A DNA stretch of 64,000 nt from Bimuria novae-zelandiae CBS 107.79 (lineage: Eukaryota > Ascomycota > Dothideomycetes > Pleosporales > Didymosphaeriaceae): NCBI GenBank assembly GCA_010015655.1, contig ML976675.1:862144-926143 (forward strand), given 5' to 3'. Of the stretch, positions 1 to 11,761 are shown piece by piece. The position numbers were made by a program, and so were the translations under genes. The number at the start of each line of letters is the position of its first letter. Within the stretch, counting starts at the first letter, position 1. The notes under the pieces were generated by a model. The model saw only the letters and a program-made list of their open reading frames with translations, was not told the DNA's origin and searched no databases.

Positions 1-1530
1 GACAGGCGGAGGATAGCCTGATCGGTCGCATCGCCGTTCACTTTGCGATCGCTGACAGATAGATGCATCGTTGCAGCATCGAATTCGCCGGCATTGCAAA
101 GACCGGAGAGCTGTTGAAGCGTCTCCATGACATCTTCACGCTTCTTGCTTAGTGCTGCGATGTTGTTCTCGGAGCGTATCACCGCCATGAGATCCCGAGC
201 AGCTTCGGGTGTGTATTCCTCGCCTGCGGCGTAGATGTCTGTGACTACCATGGAGTTCTATGTGACGTTAATTCTATCTTGCAAGGTAATGCTTATGATG
301 ATTACCTTGGTGAGAGTACCAGTCTTGTCTGAGCAAATGATTAAGACAGCGCCCAGAGTCTCCACAGTCTTTAAAGACTTGCAGAGAATTTTGTTTTTCC
401 TCATAATGTTCGCGACGATAGTCAAGCTAGTCGTCAGCGCAATTGGCAAACCCTCTGGAATAAAGGCCACCGCACAAGGCACGCAGTCTACGATGAGTAG
501 AGGAACATCGATCCAGTTAGGATAGTCTCTCCGAAGCCCAGCAGCCCACAGAACGACAATGAGAACGACCACACAGGTGATGAAGACCGTGATGATCAAC
601 ACAAATCGCAGGATCTCCCTTTGCAAAGGTGTCATGCCCGTTTTGGGGTCGTTCGTAAGCTTGGCGATGCGTCCAAAGACGGTGTTGTCGCCAGTTGCCA
701 CGCAAATGCCAATACAACTTCCGGAAATGCAATGAGTACCTTGCATACCAATATTGTGCGTTTCGAGATAGTTGTTTTCGGTCGCTTCGACCGTTGCAGG
801 GCAAGGATCCGATTCACCTAATGAAAGTTAGACCTGGAGGGGTGAGGGATAAACAATGCAGCTACCAGTAAGGATGGCACGGTCAAACATAGCATCGCTA
901 GATGCTTCAACAAAGCGAACATCAGCAGGTAGCTTGTTGCCCTGCTTCACGATGATAATATCTCCAGGCACCAGATCCACTGCTGAGATGCTAGCTTGGG
1001 ATCCGTTGCGTATGGCAATGCACTGATCAGGCAGCATTGTTCCAATGGAAGCCATAACTTGCGCGCTGCTCCAGTCTTGCCAGGCGTTGAATGCAGCTTG
1101 AAGGAAGAAAACGACGAGCAAGACAATTGCGAGCGCAAGATTTGCTTTCGCGGGCGGGTTTCCAAGTGGTCTCCAGGCGACGAACACAAGTATGCTAGCC
1201 ACCAGGAGGATGGATCCGAAGCCTCTGAAGAAGTAGCCCATGAGCTTTCCGAAGAGTCCAGATGGAGGAGGAGTTATTTTGTTCTTGCCGTGTTCGTTGA
1301 TGCGGCGGGTGACTTGCTCGGGCGAGAGACCTTGGCCGAGAGTGATGGAGAGGGGGCGCAGAAGTTGTTCGGTGGAGAGGGTATGCCATTTCAGTCCGGC
1401 CAGGTCTGTGGATGATTAGGAGACAACAACTGTATGTGCGAAGAGCGCCTACGTACCAACATCAGCGCGCTCTTTCGCGCGTTTTACGGCCTCATGCTTC
1501 TTGCTCTGGGCTTCACCGACTTCAATGGAA
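1..1530 (-). CDS. P-type cation ATPase, Na+/K+-ATPase alpha-like, N-terminal half (partial)
   Basis: ATP-driven cation pump of the P2 class, an integral membrane protein. I read four exons on the minus strand: 1530-1457, 1405-866, 817-306 and 257-1 (continuing off the window). The introns 1456-1406, 865-818 and 305-258 are 51, 48 and 48 nt, all GT-AG, and splicing keeps the frame. Domains in order: cation-ATPase N-terminal region (GLKWHTLSTEQLL), first membrane segments, actuator domain with the TGES loop formed across the second intron, the M4 motif PEGLP, the phosphorylation site DKTGTLT directly before the third intron, and the start of the nucleotide-binding domain (NGDATDQAILRL). PEGLP plus the LKWH start favour the Na+/K+ and H+/K+ branch over SERCA or ENA. 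No break is visible in these exons. The true start is unclear: the first exon opens after a plausible acceptor at 1531-1532, and the more 5' exon may lie upstream or have been lost to the repeat block. Confidence 0.93.
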
Positions 1531-1855
1531 CTATCAAGTATCAATACCATGCCCATGTACTGAATACAGCTGCATGCCCCGGTAGAATACTTTGAGAGGC
1601 ATTGCGTGCACACATGGTGCGCAGCATGTAAACGTATATGTGGAATAGGTAGTGACCTACAGTGTGCGATAGGTGATGGGGAGGGCGGTCTCGGGCTGTA
1701 TAGTCCTCGACCCTCCACCCACACTGTGAATCGAGAGACTTCCCACGCTGGACTGACGTGACAATCGCCTGTCATGGCGATTAAATTCTCGTTCACGACC
1801 GGAACGGCCTGTTTCTTCGTCGTTCGGGAAGTGATTACTGGCTTATACACGATTA
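1531..1855 (-). other. Region upstream of the ATPase first visible exon
   Basis: This stretch still has the base composition of the gene and is open in the ATPase frame up to 1850 on the minus strand, giving a peptide without recognisable similarity. It may hold the 5' exon, 5' untranslated region and promoter of the ATPase, but I see no splice donor that clearly pairs with the acceptor at 1531-1532. It ends abruptly at about 1855, where AT-rich RIP-mutated repeat sequence begins. Confidence 0.4.
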
Positions 1856-2906
1856 TTACTACACCTTTTACTATCTTTTTAAAGGCCTTAGCTATATGTA
1901 TTAAGAAACTATTTAGGTGCCTTTAAATCTTCTCCTTTACTAGCATTAATTATGTCTTAAATTCTAGAGTGTCACTAGACGCCTACAACTACCACGCACT
2001 ATTACGTATAGTATAAGGCAAAGGCGTACGTAGATACATATTAAGCTTTAATATTACTACTTTTAGGCTAAGGGAAGTAAGGCTAGCGTCTTAAAAGCTT
2101 TCTTAAATATTACTTTAAGTAATTATAGCTATAAAAGTAGTAATAAAGTAAGGTAAAAACTTAATTTTAGTAAAATAGATAATATAGTTACGTATTAGAT
2201 CCTTAGCTTAGCGCCTATACGCCTTCTTTAATGGCGAGAAACACCCTATATTTAGTAACTGTAAAAGGTGTAACGAATATAGAGGCATATAAAAAGTTAT
2301 AATCTTATTATTTTTATAGTATTATTAAAATTTAAGCAAGTTATAGCTTTCGTAGCTATTTATAATAAGTAGCTAATAGTTACTAATAATATACCTTTTT
2401 ATACACACGTTAAAGTGCTTTAGCTACTATAAACCAAGCTTATTTATTATCTAGCTATTCTTAGAGACTACGAAAATCTAGTCGCGAGGTAGAGCCTTCT
2501 TTTAGTACTAGATAGAGAGGTAGTGCTTGTCCTAGAAAATATTAAAGGGTAGAATTATCTAGCCTATCGTATTAACGTCCTAAATAACTATAGTCTACTT
2601 CTAATTATCTTACTACACGCTTTTAAGCCTGCCTTAACTCTTAAAGTCTATAATAACTACTCCTATTAATATTATGCCTATTATAGCGCTAGTTTTATTA
2701 AAGTTATAAGTATCTTTATCTAGGATACTATACTTGGCTTTAGTATTCTTTATAAGCCAGAACTAGTCTTATATAACCCTAGGATCCTTACAGAGGGCTC
2801 TTTTATAGTTATATTTTTAATTAAACTTAAGTTAGAGCTCTAACTAACGCTTTCTAAATTTTATAGCCTAGTTTTAATTAATAGGCTTACGGCGCCACTT
2901 AGGTAG
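1856..2906. repeat. RIP-degenerate repeat remnant, left arm of the host element
   Basis: AT-rich sequence dense in TA steps, typical of RIP. It continues after the Gypsy A insertion at 20425, since the TSD GGTAG is at 2902-2906 and 20425-20429. No LTR or domain is recognisable. A short open stretch near 2230-2285 has two nearby cysteines (NCKRCNEY), which is too little to name a family. It could be the 5' part of Gypsy G or an older unrelated repeat. Confidence 0.5.
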
Positions 2907-3067
2907 TATAAGGGGCTGGGTGCTTAAGGAGCCAAAGGTGCCAGAAGAATACTTATAAATTTAATAGAGAGTCCGAAGTTAAGCTTTAGGCGTTAAACTT
3001 ATACATCTAGGGTTCACATAACTAAGAGTTAAGGATCTAAGATAGTAACTAGGGGTAGCCTATTATA
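2907..3067 (-). repeat. 3' LTR of Gypsy A
   Basis: 161 bp, beginning TATAAGGGGCTGGG on the plus strand and ending TTATA; the ancestral ends are TG...CA as in Gypsy B, altered here by RIP. Same length as the partner copy at 20264. Confidence 0.9.
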
Positions 3068-5100
3068 TACCTCCCTTCCCTTTATTAAGGGTAAAGAAAA
3101 ATCTCTACGTCTTATCTTACTTGTATAGCTTTGTAATTATTTTATTATCTATTTATAATCCTCTTACTATTATAAACCTTTTACTAGATTTATTCTCGCG
3201 TGTCTAAGTTTATATCCTTACTATAAGTAGTTACTATAATAGTGTATTCGCGCTAGTACGTTTACTTATTATTATATATATATAATTACTTCTTGCTTAG
3301 CTTTTACACCTTACTCTTTTATACTTTCTCTTTTTTTAGCTTAACTTTATACGCTATAACGTCTTACTTTTAATTTAGTCTTTTTTAACTTCGCGACCTA
3401 ATTCCTCTTACTATTTTAATAAAATAGCTAGCCCTTTATATAATAGCTATATAATAAGGACGCCTAAGCGTTAGAGGCGTGCTACTAACTTTAATAATAA
3501 AATAAAAAAAGGCTTATCTCTATTATAGTTATTTAGCTACTAACTTAAAAAAACTAAGCTTTTTTAAAATAAGGCTATTATTTTTAACGCTAGCGTAATC
3601 CTCCTTAACTAGCTTATTAAAAAGTTTAGTCCTTTTAAAGCTTGCGAAGTAAGTTCTAGACATTTTTTTATACTTTTTTTTTTACTTTTTTTTACCTTCT
3701 AACTTGCCTTCTTACTCTTTTAATTTTTTTTTTAAGTTTTTTATTAGCCTGGGTGTGCAAACTTACTAACTTAACAAGTTTAGCTCTTAAGGCCTAATCT
3801 TACTACGCGTAATAATTAAGCGCTAGTATATTAACTACATTACTTATAAACGCGTCTATTAGTAAGTGCTAGCGGGCAAGACAGTATCCTACAAAAAGTG
3901 CTATACCTATAAGCTTACTAGCTATTCTAGATAAGTATACTTTAGTCTAACTTATTCTAGATAACTTTAGGGGGTGTGCTCTGCTAACTTCTTCCCCTAC
4001 TTAGATTTAGCCTACCCTTAATAAAGTTAGCTATAAAGATTTTGCTAATATTATAATTATTAGTATAAGCTACCTTATAAATAAAGTTTTAAAAAGTAGC
4101 TAAGAATAAAAGGTCTTTTTTACTAATTTCAACGCGTTTTATTCTACTTATAAGGTTACTATTATTAATTACTATGCCTTGTTTAAAAGTAAAACTACTA
4201 CTACTTTAGGCTTTATTACTTTTTCCTTTAAGGCAGTTTAGCTCTTAGAGCGCATTACTATTATAGTTAAAAAGACTTTTAACCTTCTTTAAATTTATAC
4301 TACTAATTTTAAAGTATTTTATTAAGAGGGCAAGAATCCTTTTATAAGTTCTTTTTAAATAATAAAGCTATCTTCTAAGGATAACATTATATAGCTCTCT
4401 AATAAGTTCGTGGTAGTAGATAAGGGCATTATAATAGATAGTCTTTAGATAATAAATAATATCCTCGCAGGAGCTAATATACTTATTTAAGCCTACTAAG
4501 GCTTGCGCTAGTAGTTGTAGGCTATTATAATTAAAAAATATTTAAGTAAGGAGGATAATAGCTTCTCTAACCCTAGTAGTATATTAGAGGGCGGAGAAGT
4601 AGATCTAAACGTTATTAAAAAGGGTTTTACTATTCTTTTAGTACCTAAAAATACTTTTTTTACTTAGTTCTTTTCTTCTTCTTACTTTAGTTTGCTTTTA
4701 AGGTTTACTTCTTTTATAAGTGTTAGTTTTTACTATTATAAGAATTATTTAGTTCCCTTATTATCCTTAGTAGTTTTAAGAGTTTTTTAAGTTACTATTT
4801 TAAGATTCCTTTTTATTTTTTTTCTAATACTTAACTTTATTTATTAATAATGTTATTCTTACCCATATCTTAGATACCTTTATCTAGCTAGGTTTTTTAA
4901 CTTAGCGAGGTAGGTATCGTAGAGCCTTTTTTAGGCCCTAATAGAAGCTAATTTAGGGGATATTATAATAAATTCCTATTAAGAGTTTTTTATTATAATT
5001 TTAATATAGCTTAGTAAACTTCTCTTAATAGTCTAACGTAGTAGCTTAGTTAAGGTTCTTATAAGGTTTTTAAGTTCTTAAGAGTAGTTTTTTTACTATA
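3068..5100. repeat. Distal part of Gypsy A, no recognised domain
   Basis: Region between the integrase and the 3' LTR of Gypsy A, matched by 21579-23610 in Gypsy B. It is about 2 kb long, unusually long for this position in a Gypsy element. RIP stops occur in all frames, and I could not decide which strand was coding or find a known domain. It contains a T-rich tract around 3660-3745. It ends at the TA target of Pogo-1 (5099-5100). Confidence 0.6.
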
Positions 5101-6126
5101 GAGTCTCCCCCCCAGATTTGACCCAACCCTAGATTTAACCCAGTAAAATTAACTCTGCGCACGCGATTGCATTGCGCGTTGCGTGCGCTTTGCCAGCCCC
5201 TCTAATAAACTATCTACTAAATAATTCGAACCTTTCGCTTCCTCCTAACTATCTTCTTCTAGTACTATAACCTTTTATAGGCGCCCCCTTACTTATTTTA
5301 TTATTAGCTTCGCCTCCTCCTCGCGGGCGATCTGTAATACTTCCGTTATTATATAGATTAATTAACCTTCTAGTTAAACTCTTTTTCCTTTCTTAGCCTT
5401 CTTTCGCTTCTAAAGAAGCTTAGACTAACCTGCAATTTACTTAGCTTAAATAGCTATTATAGTATTTTATATTTTATAGGGGCGTGTTATCCGCTCTACG
5501 TAGCGTTTTACCAGCAAGAGGACTGCGGGATCCTCGCGAAGTAACTCTATAAATTGCTTATTTAATCTTAGTAGTTCTACTAGCTCTAGAGAAGAGCTCT
5601 GTAGTAGAGAGAGATCTAAATTAGTTACTTATTATAGTATAGCTAGGACAGGTAATAGCGGGGGCAACTTGCAAGACAGGTTACTAAGGACGCGCATAGG
5701 TAACGTAGGCTATAAGCTAGTACTGTGTCTGTGCACTAAACGCCTGGAGTTACTAAACGCCTGCCGCGCAATATTTGCACTATATTTTAACGCGTAATAA
5801 CTTAACACTATACCAGAATTAAGTAATGCGCTTACAGCAATCAATGCACTAAAGCTAGAAGAGAAACCTATATATACTTATATTATAAAAAATTATAGTA
5901 TTTCTTGTATAACGTTATCGCGCGCGCACTAAGGCGTATAGGTCCCCTAATATATTAACGTTTTTAATAACCGTAAACTTAACGACTAGCAAGAAGATAA
6001 CCTAATTAAATACATTAAAAAGCTAACTACGCGTTACTTACTACCTATAAGGAGTATAGTATAAAATTTTACATCTATAGTTACGCAAGGACGCGTTTTT
6101 AAAAGCTAGGTTACGCGCTTTCTTTA

Positions 6127-7916
6127 AGCTAGCGTATATAGTTCCTGCGCATATAGGGTTCCTGCGCACCGCGCCAGAACCCCCCACCTATAGAAAATAT
6201 GCGATTTCTCTTTATAACGCTTATTAACATGGACGCCCGTAAAGCAGCTATACAATTAGCTATTAGTAATCTTAATATAGGCGTCTATTCTAGTTAGCGC
6301 GCTACTATAAAGGCCTATAGGTTGCCTAAATTAACGCTATATAATTATCTTAACAGTATAATTAGTAGCGCGCTTAGCTATTAGCATTAATAGTAGCTAA
6401 CTCCTCTACAGGAGGATTTTCTAGTAGAATAGATCCTTAAAGAAGACGCACGCGCCTGCCCTTCCTCGCACGCTTACGCTTAAGAAATAGCGAATCGGAT
6501 TCTGCGTATAAATGGCGATAACTAGCCTGTTGGTAAGCTTTGGCTCTTACACTTCCTCCGGCGCCAGCCACGCGTTGCCTCTGTAGTCGGTAGAAAGCTA
6601 GAGGCTCAGAGAGCTAATATAGTGACACTAGAGTAGATACGTGCGTTCCTAGAGCTCTATAAGCAGACTCGACGGCGGCTTAACATATAGGCGGAGAATA
6701 CATATAATATAGATAAGACTGGCGTTGCTCTAGGGGTATGTACCAACACTAGAGTACTCTCTAGCAGTTATAAAAAGAAGGCTTATATTTAGTCTCTAGA
6801 GAATCGCGAGTGGGTCTCTAAAATTAAGTGTGTGTTAGTAATAAGGCAGAAACTACGCTGCGTAGTTATCTTTAAGGGCTAGAGCCTATAGATAATATGG
6901 TTCTCCTCGTCTTACGTACCTGACTGGATCTATACAACCTCAGAGAACGGATGGACGTTAAAAGCGATAGGTGTTGAGTGGCTATAGCGTATATTTATAC
7001 CTAAGACGGCTGTATCTGATGGCCAGCACAGGCTCCTAATACTTAATAGTTACGGTAGCCATATTAATATAGACTTTCTATGGCTCTACAAGCTATATTA
7101 TATATAGCTCCTCTATCTACCTGCGCACACCTTACACGTCTTATAGCCTCTTAATCTTGCTCCTTTCTCTATAATTAAGTCTAGCTATAAACGTTAGATC
7201 TAGGAGCTTATATTACTCGACGACGCTGTACCTGTTAAGAAGGAGCGCTTTATTACCTACTATTATTAAGCTAGGGAGGAAGACTTCACAGAGCGTGTAA
7301 TTTAAGCTAGCTAGCAGGCATCTAGTATCTACCTATTTAATATTAATTACGTGCTTAGCTTGTCGCAGGTCTCTTAGAGGCCTACTACGCCTACACGTGA
7401 GCAGCAGCCTTAGCAGCAGATCCAGAGCTTTCTCTCTACTCCCCAGGGCCCTTACGATCTCTATATAGCGCAGCGCAGCGTCCAGAGCGTCGAGAATCTA
7501 GGTTGTACTACCCGGCTACTCTTATAGAAAGCAGGTAAGGCTCTAGCAGCTGTAAATGCTAGAGCTACAGGCCTAGAAGTAGAGAAAAGACGACTTAAGT
7601 AGTAGCTAGAGATATCTACCTCTTAGCGTTAGCGTAAGCGCGTTTAAGTAGACCTAAATTAACGCTTTACAAAGGTAAAGAGTATTAGGGAGGCTATGCG
7701 CGCAGCTAAAGCTTTAGTAGCTAAGTAATAAAGATCTACTATACTAAGCACCTTAGAAATAACTACTATAGCCACAGCAGCTGCAGCGCTTAAATCTATA
7801 TATAGTTAATGGCAATTATAAGCAGCGTTACTAAGAAATCGCGTGTTTTGTGTAGGTGGGGTGTTCTAGCGCGGTGCGCAGGAACCCTATGTGCGCAGGA
7901 ACTATATGCGCTAGCT
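6127..7916 (+). mobile_element. Pogo-X1: 1790-bp Fot1-type transposon
   Basis: Inserted in Pogo-2 with TA at 6125-6126 and 7917-7918. TIRs of about 60 bp begin AGCTAGCGTATATAG and contain GTTCCTGCGC twice, 17 bp apart. The transposase remnant runs plus from 6231 (MDARKAAIQLAI): a short helix-turn-helix, then YNIDKTGVA near 6710, a core with NGWT near 6950, LNSYGSH near 7045, and a Lys/Arg-rich tail near 7600. Stops are mostly RIP-type (TAG/TAA in place of glutamine or tryptophan codons). It has the same length as Pogo-X2 and a nearly identical core, but a different TIR and a different N-terminal helix. Confidence 0.9.
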
Positions 7917-9259
7917 TACTATTATAATAATTAGCTTACCTCTTAATAGACTACGGGTATAGACTCTAATTATTACAACGCTAAATTAGTGCATAAGTAT
8001 AGGCTATACTTTAACTTATTATAGTAGAAAATTATAGAATATAATATTAAAGAGGAGAATATATATAATATAGATGAGAAGGGCTTCGCGATTAGGGTAC
8101 TAGGCAGGTTAAAACGCATTTTTAGTAGGCGTTAATATAAGAAGAAGGAGGTTAGGCAGGCTTATTAAGATGGCTTACGTAAGTGGGTAAGCCTTTTAGC
8201 CGCGATTTGCGCGGATGGTACTGCTCTTCCCCCTGGCATTATCTTTGCGTTAAAAAACTCCACCATCCAGAGCCACTGGGTGGCGGATATCAAGGCCAGA
8301 AAACACGCTATCCATGTGGCTTCTTCACCTTCTGGATAGACAAACAATGACATCGGGCTAGCCTAGTTAGAGCAGGTGTTTAACCGTTATACTAAGCTAA
8401 AGGCTAGGTTAGAGTACCGCCTCTTAATTATAAATAGTTACAGCAGTCACCTAACGCAAGAATTCCTTAAATACTATTATAAGAATTAGATTATACTAGT
8501 AGTGTTACCTCCTTATAGTACCTAGACTTTATAGTTATTAGATGTTATCTACTTTAAGCCTCTCTCTTCTAACTATAGTAGCGAACTCGACGACTATCTT
8601 TAGAAGTCTTAAGGCCTATCTCTACTATTAAAAGGTAACTTTTTTAACCTATTCTGGCCTGCCTAGGTTAACACATTTAAAGAAGAGCTTATAAAAAAGT
8701 CCTTCTTAGCCACTAGCATATCCCCGGTAAACCCTAATATTATACTTAATAGGTTCCGCTACATAACTTCTAAGGACTTAGAATTAGATTCCTCTACTTC
8801 TATAGCTTATTCTGCAAAAGATTAGCTTAAAACTTGCAGTACACTACGTGTAAAGGCAAAGGATCCGCGTAGTATAGGTGCGCGAAAGCTAGGTTAAACT
8901 ATCTACTACCTCTTAACCTAAATTAAGCTCCTTTATAGCGAAAATAATAGCTTGCGTAAGAAGCTATACTAGAATAAAAGCGCAAGAAGCAGGCTAGCAG
9001 GCAATTAGATCTATAATAATATTAGGAGTATTATAGTAGAGTAATAATATAGTCGCCTAGAGCCTTTTAAGAGGCGCGCGCTCGCGCAGCTATTATAGAA
9101 TAAAAGAGGCAAGATAAGGAACTAGAAAAGGCTAAGATAAAGGAGTTAGCTCATGCTAATAAGATATATAAGGAGAAGATTATAGAAAAGAAGCGTAAGA
9201 AGCGGGCAAGGGAGAAAGTAAAGCAAGACCAGGTTAACGCAGAGAAGCGCGCAGGTATA

Positions 9260-11368
9260 ACGTGTCCGTGCACCCAATGCACGGATTCAGCCAATGCACG
9301 CCGAATACCATAAACGCTCTATTAGAAATAAGGCTGCAGAACCACCCACAAACAATATTATTATAAGATTTTCTACTAGGATAGTAAATCGATAGCTGCG
9401 ATTCATTTGCACTATTTAAATCTATCTAGAAGCTTAACGTCGCGGCCACTCCGTGTGGATTTGGTTGGGGCAGCAGATGCGCCCTTTGAGGCCTCCCCAA
9501 CATCCGTAGCATCAACAACACGTTTCTGACGCTTTCTGCTCTGTGGAGATGGCTGAGAAGCTTTTCTCTTACTCCTTTGGGATAGTTATAGAGCCTTTTT
9601 AGCGTTATTAGCAGACTTCTGGGTAGTGCGCTAAGCTACCTTTTCAGCTCTCTCCTTCTCCTTTGCCTTCTTCGCTGCCTCTCTCGCTGCACGCTTTTCT
9701 TGCTGGATTTTCTCTTTATATAGCTTAGCTACCTTCTTTAGCTCTGCTATCTCTACTTTTTAAAGCTATTGCTACTTATCCTCTTGCTCCTTAATTAATT
9801 AATAATAACGTGCCTCCCTTACTTTTCTTAGTAACTATAAGATAGCCCCACCATAATACTCCTGGCGCTATTAAAGGTCTAGAGCTTTACTCTTCTTATT
9901 ACGCTTCTTCTTAATAGATAGCGCCTGCCTAAGCCCATCGTTGTCATGCTTAAGCAGCTCATTTTCAATAGATAGGTAGTAGAGTAATTAACAAAGCTTT
10001 TGTGTATCCTTACTACTTTAATCACTCACTATAGAGCGTACAAGCCTATCTATCTTTCTCTAGTCATAATCGCTAAGCCCTAATAAGGAGCTATTGCCTG
10101 ATTCTTGATCCTAGGTAAACCTATTAAGAATAGGGTCAGGATCAGGTGGCGATATACCTGTGGTTCTAAAAGAGTTAAGGATAGTTAATTCCTTAAAAGA
10201 GGCCTTCCACGCATTCCAGAATAGGGGAAAGAAGTCGCCTTTAGTGATAGAAGCTAGGCCCTAGCTTCTATAAAGGTATCTTAATAGCTCTGCTAAGTAG
10301 GCTGTTAATAGAGGCTTAAACATCGTAACATTAAGTAGCTAAAGTGTATAAGTTAAATAAGGAGGCAGGACAGCAAGTAGGATCCTATTTTAATTATAAT
10401 AGTTAATAAAGTCTATAGTAACATAAGATCCGTAGCCATCTATAATTAAAAGTTAATATAATCGTCGAGCCTTCTCTTTTATACAGCGATTAAACACCTG
10501 CTTAAGCCAGGCAAGCCCGATATCGTTGTTCGTCTAGCCAGAGGATAATGAGGTGATAAAGACTTTATAATATCCTGCCTTAATATCCTCTACCTAGCTT
10601 AATTGGATGTCCTTGTTGGCAGCCTTATAGATAAGGCTTGGCGGCAAAGCTAATCTATCAGCGCAGATACATGCTAGGAGCGTAATCCACGCGCGATTGC
10701 CATCCTAGAGTAATGCCCTAACCTCCTTCTTCTCCCACATTCGTCTACTAAATATCCTCTTTGTTCTACCAACGATACCAATCAGGACACCTTTTTCATC
10801 CATATTATAGATATGACGAGGATCTATGCGATATTAATCGATCTTGCTATGTATAAGATTAAAATAGAGGCGATATTTATCTACTAAATTAGCTTTGTGG
10901 CGATTGCTGTCCATGCCAACGGTCTATTACGAGATAAGATAAATGCTATATTAGTTAATAAAGCGGGTAACCTAGCTCTTGCTAACTAGCTCCTTTACTA
11001 TCGTTAAGGCAAAATTCTGTATTATCTCTCTAGTAGGAGGTATATGTCTCTCTGTGAGCCTTTTAATATATCGTACAAGCTCCTGCTCTTGCTGTGGGTT
11101 GAGCTTTCGCTAATTAATTGTGTTGGCTGCACGCGTCGCGGTAACACCTCGGTGCCTTCGTGAGAGTGTAGATCGATTAACACCATATCTAGTAGTAATT
11201 TCTATATATAAAAAATCTTCTCCTGGTTCTCGCGATTCGATCTCATCTATCGCAGCTTGAATTGGATCCATATTGGTGGAGTTATCGCGTGTTGAAAGTA
11301 GGGAGTTTTGACGCGTCGGATGTTCGGCGTGCATTGGCTGAATCCGTGCATTGGGTGCACGGACACGT
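9260..11368 (-). mobile_element. Pogo-Y1: 2109-bp Fot1-type transposon
   Basis: TIRs start ACGTGTCCGTGCACCCAATG, with TA at 9258-9259 and 11369-11370, inside the C-terminal region of Pogo-2. The transposase reads on the minus strand. Its first 74 codons are open (11334-11110) and hold a Psq/CENP-B-like helix-turn-helix (ITTRYGVNRSTLSRRHRG); the catalytic core follows with RIP stops. A homologue of the same length is Pogo-Y2. The motif CCAATGCAC occurs twice in each TIR with a 17-bp period. Confidence 0.9.
11110..11334 (-). pseudogene. Pogo-Y1 transposase, N-terminal DNA-binding fragment
   Basis: 74 codons remain open before the first RIP stop. The peptide includes the start MDPIQAAIDEIESREPGEDF and a helix-turn-helix that in pogo-family proteins contacts the terminal repeats. 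The downstream frame continues toward 9600 with CENP-B-type and DDE regions interrupted by stops. Not expected to encode a functional transposase. Confidence 0.82.
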
Positions 11369-11761
11369 TAGAGGAACGTAAGGCTAAAAGAAAACGTAAG
11401 AAAGAAGAACGCGACGCTAGAAAAGCGCTATAATTATCTTAAAAAGGCAAACGCAAGGCCTTATAAGCTATAGCACCTAAAAAGAAGTAGAAACGTGGTG
11501 CTATAGCTACTTATAGTTAACCTATTATTTGTAAGCGTTCCCTAACTCCTAAGCTTAAAAAAAGCAGCCACGGCCGCAAAATTAGACTAAAAAAAATATA
11601 GCAGGCATTAAAATAATCGCATAAAGCTATAGAATAAACTATTAAAAGTTCTTACAATAATAGCTATTATATGTGGCTCTACAGCCTCATGTCTGTGGTG
11701 GGCGTGAAGGTGCCGAAGCGGGCGTTTAGTAACTCCGGGCGTTCGGTGCATAGACACAGTA

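Larger units (their letters stand above)
5723..11759 (+). mobile_element. Pogo-2: Fot1/pogo-type DNA transposon carrying two nested elements
   Basis: TIRs begin CTGTGTCTGTGCACTAAACG on the left and match the right end in inverse orientation (11712-11759), with flanking TA at 5721-5722 and 11760-11761. Net length without Pogo-X1 and Pogo-Y1 is about 2.15 kb. The plus-strand transposase remnant shows a CENP-B-type DNA-binding part before the X1 insertion (about 5990-6120), then YNIDEKGF at about 8075, a second catalytic region with INSYSSH at about 8430, and a Lys-rich C-terminal tail continuing after Pogo-Y1 (11371-11640). Most of the coding sequence is RIP-mutated; 8185-8350 is not. The TIR motif ACTAAACGCCTG occurs twice at 17 bp spacing. 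Confidence 0.87.

Noticed and set aside
1449..1850. 133-codon minus frame as a separate gene
   Set aside because: Only its last 25 residues, spliced to the next exon, look like the ATPase; the rest has no similarity and is treated as upstream sequence.
3068..5100. Long antisense protein in the distal region of Gypsy A and B
   Set aside because: One plus frame can be read with only TAA/TAG stops, but the same holds for other frames because RIPed DNA rarely has TGA, so the strand cannot be decided.
8165..8353. 62-codon minus frame
   Set aside because: Antisense of the un-RIPed patch of the Pogo-2 transposase, whose plus frame carries the family motif.
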